In this document: positions 43,605 to 52,700 of the stretch, piece by piece
Layout: every line of letters starts with the position of its first letter
Numbering within the stretch: position 1 is the first letter of the stretch
Assembly: GCA_938024995.1 (NCBI GenBank)
Contig: CALJDU010000013.1
Location: 78,494 to 142,493 of the forward strand
DNA length: 64,000 bases
Direction: 5' to 3'
Origin: an uncultured bacterium
GTDB taxonomy: Bacteria > Myxococcota_A > Polyangia > Polyangiales > Houyiibacteriaceae
Notes under the pieces: model-generated
Database searches by the model: none
What the model was told of the DNA's origin: nothing
The model's input: the letters and a program-made list of their open reading frames with translations, nothing else
Position numbers and translations under genes: made by a program

Positions 43605-45278
43605 ATGCGGGGCGGTTGGATGCTGGCGGTGATCTGGATGGCGCTCGCACCGCTCAGCACTGCCGCCCAGCCGGTCGTTCGCGTTCGCGCAGAGACGCGG
43701 ATCGAGCTCTCAGTAGAGCGGCAGACCCAAGGCGTCGTGGTGCAAGGGGTCCTGCGGGATGATCTCGGCGCTCCGCTCGGCGGTCAGCTTGTTCATGTGG
43801 TTGCCCAAGCCAGCGATGGCAACGCGCGCCCTACTCTACGCCCCGATCCGATCCGGACGAGCGGGCAAGGCGTCTTCATCCTGCCGCTCGCGTTGCCATT
43901 GGGTGCCTATCAGTTGATCGCCTCCTACGCGGGGAGCGCGACCCACGCGACGGTCGCGGTGGTGCAAGACGTTGACCTCGAGCGAGCGCTCTTGCGTCTC
44001 CGGATTGTCTCCGACGGACAAATCGATCTCGACGCCGAGACCTTTCGCCTGCCTGTCGAAGTGTCGTCGGTGGAGCAAGGTCGAATCACGCTGACCCTCA
44101 CCGACGAGCTGGATCGCCAACTCGCGGTCGCGTCGACCGATGAAGAAACGGTTTCGTTCGAGGTCTCGACCACAGCCCTCGGCGATGTTGGCCCTGGACG
44201 CCTTCGTGTTGTCTTTGCGGGCGACGCGCGACGCGCCCCGAGCCGCGCCGAGCTCCGCGTCGTAAAGTTCCGCGACACGCAGCTCACGATGGAGCGGATC
44301 GGCACGCGGGCACCTCGGATGGGAGAGCCGGTCGAGTTCGAGCTGACCCTGACCAATGCCGACGGCCCACTTCGCAGCCAAGCGATCGGCATCTACGAGA
44401 TCTCAGGAGGCACGGGAGACGGCGCGAGCGAGGACGACGTCACCAACAGCGCCACCGCGAACCCCAGCGAGATCCATCGCGCGACCGTTCTCACGGACGC
44501 GAACGGACGCTCGACGGCATCGATCGATTGGGACACCGAAGACGCCGTTCGCTTTGTCGCGATCTTTGAGTCCGACACGCCTGGCCATCCAGCGGCGCGG
44601 TCTGAGTCGATCGTCGTCGCTCCCGCGGAGGCCTCGGGCTCATGGGGCGTGTTGGTGTCTCTCGGTGCGCTCGCGTTCGCGCTTCTCCTCGCCTTCATCG
44701 TGAGCGCTCGCGCGACGCCCGCCGTTCCCATCAAGCGACACGCTCCACCTCGTGCTCCTGCGGGGGTGTCCGTGGGGAAGAAGACGCTCCGCGCGATTCA
44801 CCACGACATCAAGGGCACCATCATCGACCAAACATCCGGGGAACCGATTCACTTCGGCGCCGCGGTGTGGGTGGACGCAAACGGCACCGAGACCACCGCC
44901 GAGGCGGACGCAACGGGCGGCTTCTCCATGCACATCACCCAAGATGGCCCTGGACGCCTGGTCGTCGGGGCGCGTGGTTACGCCCCCGAAGAGCTGGCCG
45001 GCGCGATTCCACACCGGGGCGAATGGAGCGTGTGCGTCGTTCGGCTACGCGCCCACCGCGATCGCCTGCTCGTCCCGTTCCGCGAGCTGGCGGCTCCCAC
45101 GTTTGGGCAGCGCGTTTTTCCGATGACGACGAACCAAGAGGTCGCGGCGAAGCTCCCGATTCTCGCCCCGCTCTCCACGGAGGTCGATCGGCTCTACTAC
45201 GGGCCCGGGATCGCGACCGATCTCGACGTTGATCACGTGCAATCCGAGGTGGACAAGATCCAACGCGATCGCGGGTGA
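43605..45278 (+). CDS. Exported protein with Ig-like / carboxypeptidase-regulatory-like domains and one TM helix
   Basis: The 557-residue product has a signal peptide (MLAVIWMALAPLSTAAQ), two or three Ig-like beta-sandwich regions (residues ~25-330), a membrane helix near residues 347-365 and a cytosolic-side domain with a carboxypeptidase-regulatory fold (GTIIDQTSGEPIHFGAAV, then FSMHITQDGPGRLVVGARGYAPEEL). The C-terminus has no further motif. It is 126 bases upstream of ftsY on the same strand. The function is unknown; surface-protein scaffolding is a guess. Confidence 0.65.
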   Translation: MRGGWMLAVIWMALAPLSTAAQPVVRVRAETRIELSVERQTQGVVVQGVLRDDLGAPLGGQLVHVVAQASDGNARPTLRPDPIRTSGQGVFILPLALPLGAYQLIASYAGSATHATVAVVQDVDLERALLRLRIVSDGQIDLDAETFRLPVEVSSVEQGRITLTLTDELDRQLAVASTDEETVSFEVSTTALGDVGPGRLRVVFAGDARRAPSRAELRVVKFRDTQLTMERIGTRAPRMGEPVEFELTLTNADGPLRSQAIGIYEISGGTGDGASEDDVTNSATANPSEIHRATVLTDANGRSTASIDWDTEDAVRFVAIFESDTPGHPAARSESIVVAPAEASGSWGVLVSLGALAFALLLAFIVSARATPAVPIKRHAPPRAPAGVSVGKKTLRAIHHDIKGTIIDQTSGEPIHFGAAVWVDANGTETTAEADATGGFSMHITQDGPGRLVVGARGYAPEELAGAIPHRGEWSVCVVRLRAHRDRLLVPFRELAAPTFGQRVFPMTTNQEVAAKLPILAPLSTEVDRLYYGPGIATDLDVDHVQSEVDKIQRDRG

Positions 45279-45404
45279 ACGAGGAGCGCGACCTCACAGC
45301 TTGAGCGCCCATGCGGACCTGCGTCGCCCTCGCCGTTGACGCCCTCGCGTCGCCGTCGATAGAGTCGCCGTCCGCCCGATGGCACATCGGCGCGAAAGGC
45401 AGGT

Positions 45405-46610
45405 ATGGATCCGAATCTGATCATCGGAGCGGTCGTCGCTCTCGTCGCGATTGTTGCGTTCGTACTTCTCGGTCGACGCTCTCCCGCGCTTCCCGATGAG
45501 GCCACCGACACCCGCGAACCAGACGCCGAGGACAAGGTCACCGCTGAAGCGGACGACGACGTGCACGTGGACACTCCGTCCGATCGCGATGAGCCCAAGC
45601 AGGTTCAGCGTGACGCGGAGCCCGAAGAACCGGACGAGCCGGAAGAAGCCGAGCCCGCACCCCCATCCGAGCCCCCCGATCCGGAAGAGCTGGCGGAGCT
45701 ACGTCGTGGCCTCAAGTCGACCCGCGGAGGCTTCGTCAGCCGGCTCGCGAAGCTCTTTGGACGCAAGAAGGAGCTCGACCCAGCGCTCCTTGATGAGATC
45801 GAAGAGGTCCTCATCAGCGCCGACCTCGGGGTCCACACCTGCGACAAGATGCTCACCACGCTGCGCGCCCAGATGAAGGGCGAGCTCTCCTCCGACGGTG
45901 CGTGGGAGGTCCTGCGGGAAGAGGCCCGCGCCATCCTGGGAGACTCCCCTGGCGGGATCACGTTCACGAACTCGCCGACGGTCGTGTTGGTGGTGGGTGT
46001 GAACGGGGTCGGCAAGACGACCACCATCGGCAAGATCGCGTCGCGGCTCAGCGAGAACGACAAGAAGGTCATCTTGGCGGCGGGCGATACCTTCCGCGCC
46101 GCGGCGGTTCAGCAGCTTCAGGTTTGGGGGCGACGCGTGGGCTGCGAAGTGGTCCGCGGGAAAGACCGCGCCGACCCCGCCTCCGTGATCTTCGACGCGG
46201 TCAAGCAAGGTGTCGAGATGGGCGCCGACGCGGTCATCGTGGACACCGCGGGACGCTTGCACACCAAGCAGCCGTTGATGGAAGAGCTCAAGAAGGTGTA
46301 CCGCAGCGCGGAGAAGGCTCTTGGTCGCGCGCCCGACGAGGTCATCTTGGTCCTCGATTCGACGACGGGTCAGAACGCCATTCAGCAGACAGAGATGTTC
46401 AAGAGCGCGGTCCCGATCACCGGCATCGTCCTGACCAAGCTGGACGGCACCGCCAAGGGCGGCGTGATCCTCGGGATCGTCGATCGCCATGGTGTTCCGG
46501 TCCGATACATCGGAATTGGCGAGCGTATGGAAGATCTCCGTGAGTTCGACGCAAAGAGCTTTGTCGCCGCGCTCTTTGCTGATCCGGACGATTCTTCCCT
46601 TGCTGCTTAG
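45405..46610 (+). CDS. ftsY: Signal recognition particle receptor FtsY
   Basis: The 401-residue protein has an N-terminal membrane-associating helix and a long acidic linker (EPEEPDEPEEAEPAP), then the NG domain: P-loop GVNGVGKTTT at about residues 198-207, DTFRAAAVQQL, the G3 motif DTAGR (about 277) and G4 TKLDG. It ends with the IGIGERMEDLREFD closing helix typical of FtsY. It receives ribosome-nascent chains from the SRP at the inner membrane. It is followed by a GC-rich hairpin. Confidence 0.97.
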   Translation: MDPNLIIGAVVALVAIVAFVLLGRRSPALPDEATDTREPDAEDKVTAEADDDVHVDTPSDRDEPKQVQRDAEPEEPDEPEEAEPAPPSEPPDPEELAELRRGLKSTRGGFVSRLAKLFGRKKELDPALLDEIEEVLISADLGVHTCDKMLTTLRAQMKGELSSDGAWEVLREEARAILGDSPGGITFTNSPTVVLVVGVNGVGKTTTIGKIASRLSENDKKVILAAGDTFRAAAVQQLQVWGRRVGCEVVRGKDRADPASVIFDAVKQGVEMGADAVIVDTAGRLHTKQPLMEELKKVYRSAEKALGRAPDEVILVLDSTTGQNAIQQTEMFKSAVPITGIVLTKLDGTAKGGVILGIVDRHGVPVRYIGIGERMEDLREFDAKSFVAALFADPDDSSLAA

Positions 46611-46622
46611 GCGGTTTTTACC

Positions 46623-46642
46623 GTCTCCCACTGGGGGGAGAC
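46623..46642 (+). terminator. Hairpin after ftsY
   Basis: GTCTCCC and GGGAGAC pair around a six-base loop 13 bases after the ftsY stop. No T-run follows. Confidence 0.35.
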
Positions 46643-46673
46643 AGCAGTGAAAGCGAACGGGCGGGGATCCTGG

Positions 46674-46703
46674 TTGATTGTGCGAGATTTCGCGTGATAT
46701 GCT
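46674..46703 (+). promoter_or_regulatory. Predicted promoter of the outer-membrane barrel pair
   Basis: TTGATT, an 18-base spacer and TATGCT precede the barrel genes. The first barrel ATG is about 150 bases further on, leaving a leader that includes a short open frame. Confidence 0.4.
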
Positions 46704-46745
46704 CCGCCTCGCTTATTCCAAGAACACGATTTTCCGAGTGATTTC

Positions 46746-46868
46746 ATGGGCTTAAGCGACGCTGTGGAACGCAAGAAGCGCAGCAACGAGAGAGTAGTTC
46801 CTGGTACGGTTCCCGACGGTGAAGCGCCAGGCAGAGAGGACGACGCGAGGTGTGGTCTCGATGAATAA
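46746..46868 (+). CDS. Candidate leader peptide (40 codons) overlapping the first barrel start
   Basis: A short open frame starting MGLSDAVERKKR ends in TAA at 46868, overlapping the barrel ATG at 46861 by 8 bases. Such an arrangement allows translational coupling. The peptide has no known similarity and the ribosome site is weak, so it may be chance. Confidence 0.25.
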   Translation: MGLSDAVERKKRSNERVVPGTVPDGEAPGREDDARCGLDE

Positions 46869-47952
46869 GAACTTTCCTAGATTTCTGGCCATCTTGGCCC
46901 TGCTCGCGAGCGGACTTTGGTTCAGCAGCGCGGCGCAGGCACAGATGGACTTCAGCCTTGATGAAGGCGAAGAGCCCGTTGAAGACATTGGCGATGCCGC
47001 GGGTGATGCCGCGGGCGACATGGTCGACGACATGGGGGACGCGGCCGGCGATACCGTCGACGAGGTTGTCGACGATGGCGGCGGAATGTCGTTCGGCACC
47101 GACGAAGCCGATGCGCCGGTCGAAGAAGGTGACGGCAGCGATGCCGCAGACTTCGGCGCTGGCGAAGGCGATGTGATCGGCGACCTCGTGGGCGAGCAGA
47201 CCGCCGACACCGGCCCTCGCGACGACGCGCCGCGTGGCACCGAGACCGTAGAGGAGATCTACGCGGTGCAGCAGGTTTACGCGCTTCGCTTGAACCGCGT
47301 GGAGCTCGCTCCCTCAGCGGCGTTCACGGTCAATGACCCGTTCGTCTCCCACCCGGCCATCGGCGTCGCCCTCAACTACTGGTGGACGAACGTCCTCGCG
47401 CTCGGCGTGAACTTCCTCTGGTACCAGTTCCAGGACGACCTCACGGGCACGGACCTCAACTTCTTTGTTCGTCGAAGCACCCGTCTCGCGATTCCGATCA
47501 CGCAGTGGCAGCTCGGCGCGTACCTCAACTTCACGTACGTTCCCTTCTACGGAAAGTTCGCGGGCTTCAACAAGTTCATCTTCCAGTGGGACGCCTACAT
47601 CGTTGGCGGCATCGGCATCATGCGGACTCGTCCCGTGCCGATCATCGACCCTGAGATTCGTCAGTTCGATTTCGGCACCCGGGTCGCGTTCAACGTCGGC
47701 GTGGGTATCCGAATCTTCGTCTCTCGCTTCCTCTCGATCTTCACCGAGTTCCGGAACTACATGTACCTCGAGCGATTCGAGAACACCGAGGTCGGCCTCG
47801 ACACGATTGACTCGGATGGCGACGGCACGTCGGACCGCCTTGACCAAGACACCTGGCTCTCAGGCAGCAACACCTTCACCAACAACACCTCGGTGCACGT
47901 TGGCTTCACGATCTTCTTCCCGTTCAGCTTTGAGTACAAGCTGCCTAAGTGA
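46861..47952 (+). CDS. Outer-membrane beta-barrel protein, GltA/GltB type
   Basis: The ATG at 46861 (GAGG about 11 bases upstream) gives 363 residues. A signal peptide cut near QAQAQ is followed by a very acidic, low-complexity linker (Asp/Gly/Ala-rich, residues ~25-120), then a barrel domain from about 135 with alternating aromatic strands (NYWWTNVLALGVNF, YLNFTYVPFYGK) and a terminal aromatic (FSFEYKLPK). The barrel domain fits the myxobacterial outer-membrane barrel family that contains GltA and GltB of the gliding complex. The acidic linker is unusual and might reach the periplasmic partners. It is followed directly by a second barrel gene of the same kind. Confidence 0.75.
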   Translation: MNKNFPRFLAILALLASGLWFSSAAQAQMDFSLDEGEEPVEDIGDAAGDAAGDMVDDMGDAAGDTVDEVVDDGGGMSFGTDEADAPVEEGDGSDAADFGAGEGDVIGDLVGEQTADTGPRDDAPRGTETVEEIYAVQQVYALRLNRVELAPSAAFTVNDPFVSHPAIGVALNYWWTNVLALGVNFLWYQFQDDLTGTDLNFFVRRSTRLAIPITQWQLGAYLNFTYVPFYGKFAGFNKFIFQWDAYIVGGIGIMRTRPVPIIDPEIRQFDFGTRVAFNVGVGIRIFVSRFLSIFTEFRNYMYLERFENTEVGLDTIDSDGDGTSDRLDQDTWLSGSNTFTNNTSVHVGFTIFFPFSFEYKLPK

Positions 47953-47966
47953 TGCGAGGAACTGCA

Positions 47967-48836
47967 ATGAACCAGCACAAGCAAAACAAACTCCTCGTCG
48001 CTCTCATCGCTGCCGCCGCGCTCACGTGTGGTGTCTTCGCGACCCCGAGCGACGCTTCAGCGCAGGCTGAGGTGGAGATCACGGGCCCGCTCGCGAACGC
48101 GCCGGCGGTGCGTCACATGCGGCTCTACCGGAAGGGACGCATTCAGCTTCAGCCGATGTTCACCTTCACGCTGCAGGATCAGTACACCCGTACGCTGCAG
48201 GCCGGCCTTCAGATTCACTACCACTTCACCGACTGGCTCGGGGTAGGCCTCTTCGGCAACTATGGCGTCGCGGGTCTCAACACGAACCTGACCGACGAGA
48301 TTCAGCAAAAGGGTGTCACCACTGACCGTAACCGGCTGAGCCTCCCGAACAGCGACGTGTTCGATCAGCAGATCGCGCAGATGCAGTGGAACGCGGGCCT
48401 TCAGCTCGACTTCATCCCGCTCCGCGGAAAGCTCGCCCTCTTCCAGAAGCTCTTCGTCGACACCGACTTCCACATCTTCTTGGGCGTCGCCTTCGTTGGT
48501 CTGGAAGAGCGCGCCAACGTCACGGCAGCAGAACAGTCGCCGACGGACTGCCTCTCGGGCGGCTGCACGGCCACGAACCGCGCGACCCGCGTCGCGATCG
48601 CGCCGACTTTCGGCGCCGGTCTCACCATGTACTTCAACGACTTCTTGGGGCTGAACCTCGAGTGGCGCGGCATGCCCTTCTCGTGGAACACCTCTGGCAC
48701 CGACGAAGCACGCGACGGCTCGGGTGATTTCCCTGACGGTCGCATCGACGAGAACGACCGCATCTTCCAGATGAACCACATGTTCACGGTGGGCCTCGTC
48801 GTCTACCTCCCGACCGCGGTCGAGATCACCGAGTAA
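47967..48836 (+). CDS. Outer-membrane beta-barrel protein, GltA/GltB type
   Basis: The ATG at 47967 has GAGGA six bases upstream. The 289-residue product has a signal peptide cut near ASAQ and a barrel from about residue 55 with membrane strands (YHFTDWLGVGLFGNYGVAG, HIFLGVAFVGLEE) and a C-terminal strand. It belongs to the same family as the preceding gene, with no acidic linker. Paired barrels of this type are the outer-membrane part of the M. xanthus Glt (GltA/GltB) and Nfs (NfsA/NfsB) machines. A strong terminator follows, so the two barrels form a separate transcript from the minus-strand glt genes. Confidence 0.75.
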   Translation: MNQHKQNKLLVALIAAAALTCGVFATPSDASAQAEVEITGPLANAPAVRHMRLYRKGRIQLQPMFTFTLQDQYTRTLQAGLQIHYHFTDWLGVGLFGNYGVAGLNTNLTDEIQQKGVTTDRNRLSLPNSDVFDQQIAQMQWNAGLQLDFIPLRGKLALFQKLFVDTDFHIFLGVAFVGLEERANVTAAEQSPTDCLSGGCTATNRATRVAIAPTFGAGLTMYFNDFLGLNLEWRGMPFSWNTSGTDEARDGSGDFPDGRIDENDRIFQMNHMFTVGLVVYLPTAVEITE

Positions 48837-48859
48837 CGTTCGCGCAGATGTGAAAGACA

Positions 48860-48891
48860 AAGCGGGCGCTTCGGCGTCCGCTTTTCTTTTT
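48860..48891 (+). terminator. UUCG-loop Rho-independent terminator after the barrel pair
   Basis: AGCGGGCGC and GCGTCCGCT form a 9-bp stem closed by a C(TTCG)G loop, followed by TTTTCTTTTT. This is one of the best terminators in the window. Confidence 0.93.
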
Positions 48892-48974
48892 GGTCCGACG
48901 GTTTTCTTTTTCGCGACGGCACTCTGACCCTCGATCGGTTTGGCGAGCGCGAGGCGGTCTGCTAGACGCCCGTC

Positions 48975-49697
48975 ATGGGATTCCTCGGCCTGTTCGGAAA
49001 AAGCGGCAACCTCAAGAAGCACGTCACCCGCGTCGCGAACAAGCGCGCGCAAGCGGTCGACCGCTGGGACTCCATTCAAGCGCTCTCCGCGGCCAAGACC
49101 GAAGAAGCGGTCGAAGCGTTGATCACGCGCTTCGCGTTCAGCATCGACCCGCGGATCACCGACCAAGAAGAGAAGGACCTCGCGTTCCGCGGGATCATCG
49201 GCGCCGGGGACGTTGCGATCCCGCCCCTCCTTCGCAGTCTCAAGGCGGTCAAGTCCGACGGTTCCATCTCCTGGCCGATCAAGATGCTGAAGTCGCTGCT
49301 CGATGAAGAGCGACTGACCACTGAGCTGCTCGCTCTTCTCGAGGACATGGACACCGAGTACGAGCGCGACCCCGAGAAGAAGCACCAGACCCTCGCTCAG
49401 TTGAGCGACCGCAGCGATCCCCGCATCCGCGCGGCGGCGGTTCGTTTCCTCGATGATGTCAACGAGCCTTGCCGGTTCTACGCGGCCTCCGCGGTCCTCG
49501 CGCAAGCGGACGCGCAAGAGGCGCAGGCCGAGCTTGAAGAGCGCTTGATTGAAGAAGAGAGCGTTCGGGTTCGCGCCCACATTCTCGACGGCTTCATCGA
49601 GCACGAATACGTCGTGGCCAAAGCGGATGCGATCCGTCCGCAACTCCCGAGCGGCTACTCCATTGACGGTAAGACCAAGCGCGTCCGCAAGTCGTAG
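48975..49697 (+). CDS. Cytosolic HEAT-repeat protein, function unknown
   Basis: The 240-residue protein has no signal peptide or TM helix. It begins MGFLGLFGKSGNLKKHV and contains three or four HEAT-like units (DLAFRGIIGAGDVAIPPLLRSL; SDPRIRAAAVRFLDDV). I recall similar short HEAT proteins, often starting MGFLDLF, in many Myxococcota. The role is unknown. It is separated from the barrels by a strong terminator. Confidence 0.7.
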   Translation: MGFLGLFGKSGNLKKHVTRVANKRAQAVDRWDSIQALSAAKTEEAVEALITRFAFSIDPRITDQEEKDLAFRGIIGAGDVAIPPLLRSLKAVKSDGSISWPIKMLKSLLDEERLTTELLALLEDMDTEYERDPEKKHQTLAQLSDRSDPRIRAAAVRFLDDVNEPCRFYAASAVLAQADAQEAQAELEERLIEEESVRVRAHILDGFIEHEYVVAKADAIRPQLPSGYSIDGKTKRVRKS

Positions 49698-49773
49698 CCG
49701 CGCGGCCTGAATTCGGTTGATCTCGCCGCCCGTTCCTCGGGATCCTCAGCACGGGGACTCTGGAACGGTTGGG

Positions 49774-52700
49774 ATGAGATTGATGGGTACGCTTCGCTTC
49801 TTTGGTTTCATCTTGGCGTTCGCCGCGACGCTCATCAGCGCCGACGGCTACGCGCAGGCCACCTCCCGCCATCACAGCAACTAGGTCTTCGGGACGCGCT
49901 GTCGGCTCTCGTGGGACGCCGACGGCGCGCTCACCGCGAGCACCAACCCGGTCATCAGCACACTTGAAGGTGTCGCGACCTGGAGTGATCCCGCGACCGG
50001 AGCACTGGTGCTCTTCACGGACGGGATCCGCGCATGGAACAGCGCCAACACACAGATCTCGACGAGCAACCTCGGCGGTGACCCATCGGCATCGCAATCG
50101 GGGATCATCATCCCGATCCCGAGCGCGCCCAATCAGTTCTTCATCGTCACGCAGCCGCGCAACCGGGGGAGCATCAGGTTCACGCGTTTCGATATGCGGA
50201 CCAGTCCTGGTGTCCAGGTCGGGACCCCGGTCACGATCGGAGGCACCGCGAACACCAGCGAGCTCTTGGGTGTCGTCTCGCACTCTGATGGCGTGGACTA
50301 CTGGCTCGTCGCCACAGAGTCGGGCGGAGCCGGCGGCGAGAACCGCGTCGGTGTCATGCGCGTTCGCAACATCGGCATCACCGCACCCGCCTGGACCGAC
50401 ATCACGCCCACGATCAACGGCGGTCTCGGGCAGATCGCGTTCTCGTCGTCCGGAAACCAAATCGCGTTCGGCGGAAGCCAAACCTCACCGCAGCGCGCGA
50501 CCGTCCACGTCATGGACTTTGACCGCTGCCGCGGCACGCTCTCTGGCCTGGAGACGTTCGTCCTCCCGCCTCCTCGCGAAGCGTGACCGGCGGGAGCAAC
50601 TCAACTTACGGCGTTCAGTTTTCGCCGGACGACACCAAGGTCTACACACAGAACTACCGCCCCTCCGCGACCCTCTTTCAGGTCAACCTCGCGGACGGCG
50701 CGATTCATGAGTACGACATCGCGAACGGGCTCTTTGGCGGGATGCTCTCGCTCGCGGTCGACGGCAAGATCTACATCGGCTCGTACAACAACTCCGCCAC
50801 CCGCAACACGCACGTCGGCGTCGTCGACGATCCCAACGCGCTCGGCGCGGCCGCCGGCTTCAACGCGCGTGGCGTGGCGATGCCGGCCGCGTGCAACGTT
50901 CGTTGCGGGCTCCCGACCGCGTTCAACGCCTTCGCGCTTCCCATCGGCGGCGCCGTCACCATCGCGCTCGACCCAGGCCTCTACGGCGACGAGAGCTTGA
51001 CCCCCGCTGGCGCCACGACCGCCCCCGACGGCGAAACCGTCAACGTCACGGTCATCGGCGCCGGTTTCACCGGGAGCTGCGTCGGCACCGTGGTCGACAG
51101 CGAGTGGTCCTGCCCTGACGACGCAATCAGCGGTCTGTCCCCCGCCACGACCTACACCGTCACCGCCACGATTTCTTCGCCGTGCACCTCCGCGTCGGAC
51201 GTCAGCATGTTCACGACCGGCGTCTGCACAAGCGACTCGGACTGCAGCGGCGGAACCCCAATTTGCGGCGCCGTGGCGGGCGCCCCCGCGTGTGTCCCGC
51301 AACCCACGTTCGACTGCGGTGAAGTCGCGTGGATGGGCGCCGACCTGCCCGCGCAGTTGCTCTCGATCGATCCCGGGACGCTCGTTATCGACGACATCGG
51401 CGGAGACGCTCACGGCTTCAACTACAACGCGATGGGTTTCCGGTCATCCGATGGCTACATTTACGCGGTCGCGCACGACCGGACGACGCGGGTCTCGACC
51501 AACCTCCTCCGCATCGGGAGCGATGGAAGCGTCTTGGACCTCGGGACGCACCCGACGTTCCCTCCCCGCATCATGAACAGCGGCGACACTGGCGAGGACG
51601 GCTTCCTCTACGCCATGCAGTCCGCGATCCGGACCCTTTACAAGATCAATCTCGACACCCGCGAGACGACGACCATTCTCCTCTCGGAGGCAGCCGCGAC
51701 CGCGGACCTCGCCTACGTTGAAGACGACGGGCTTCTCTACGGTGTGAGCCGCGGTGACCTCGTGACCATCAACCCGCTCTCCGGCGAGGTCATCCACATC
51801 GGCGCGACCGGTGGTCCCGACAGCGCGGGCGTCATGTTCTCGACAACCGGTGGCGCGCTCTACGCCTATGACAACACCGACGGACGCTTCTATTTGCTCG
51901 ACAAGCGAACCGGTGCCGCGACCTTGTTGACCACGTACCCGCGTACCTTCGCGACGAACGGCGACGGCGCGTCGTGCCGCGAGGAGAACCCATTCGGCTG
52001 CGCTGAAGACGCGGACTGCACGATGGCGGGCGCGCCCATCTGTGATGTCGGCACCGGCACCTGCGTCCCGTGCGCCGAAAAGATCTACACGCCCGACGGC
52101 GCGACCGCTCCCGGTCTGCCACCTGCGCAAGCGAGCTTCTCTCTCGCCGAGACCCACGACGGTGACGTGTCCACCGGATACGCGCCGAACAGCGTCCCCA
52201 TCCCGCTCCCGACCACGGTCAGCTACACCTACACGACGCCGATTCCGGTCGTGACGCGCTTTGAGCTCTTCAACGATGCGGGCGTGTCCCCGGACGAATC
52301 GATCACGCTCTTCTCGCTCATCGTGAAGGGTGCGGGCGGCGCGACGATCTACTCGGCCCCGTCGACCACGGTCCCTCGCGGCTTCAACACCGCGACGGTC
52401 GAGCTCGGCGCGCTGGAAAACGTGACCGGCTTCGACCTCGTCATCGAGCGGACCCACGCCGGCGGCCTCTCGACGAACAAGGGTCAATGGCGAGAGGCGC
52501 GGTTGGTCGGCCCGGTCGGCTGCGTCGGTGGTGCGGTGTGCGACCTGTCGACCGACATGTGCACCGAGTGCCTCGACAACCTCGACTGTGAAGACGGAAA
52601 CGACTGCACCTTCCACACCTGCGAGAGCGGGACGTGCGTCGACACGGACGCCACGGAGGGGACCACATGCGATGACGTCGCCCTCGTCTGCACCGAGGCA

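Noticed and set aside
49882..49884. The TAG as a recoded sense codon (for example pyrrolysine)
   Set aside because: No recoding signal or machinery is visible, and two frame changes further down make simple decay or sequence error more likely.
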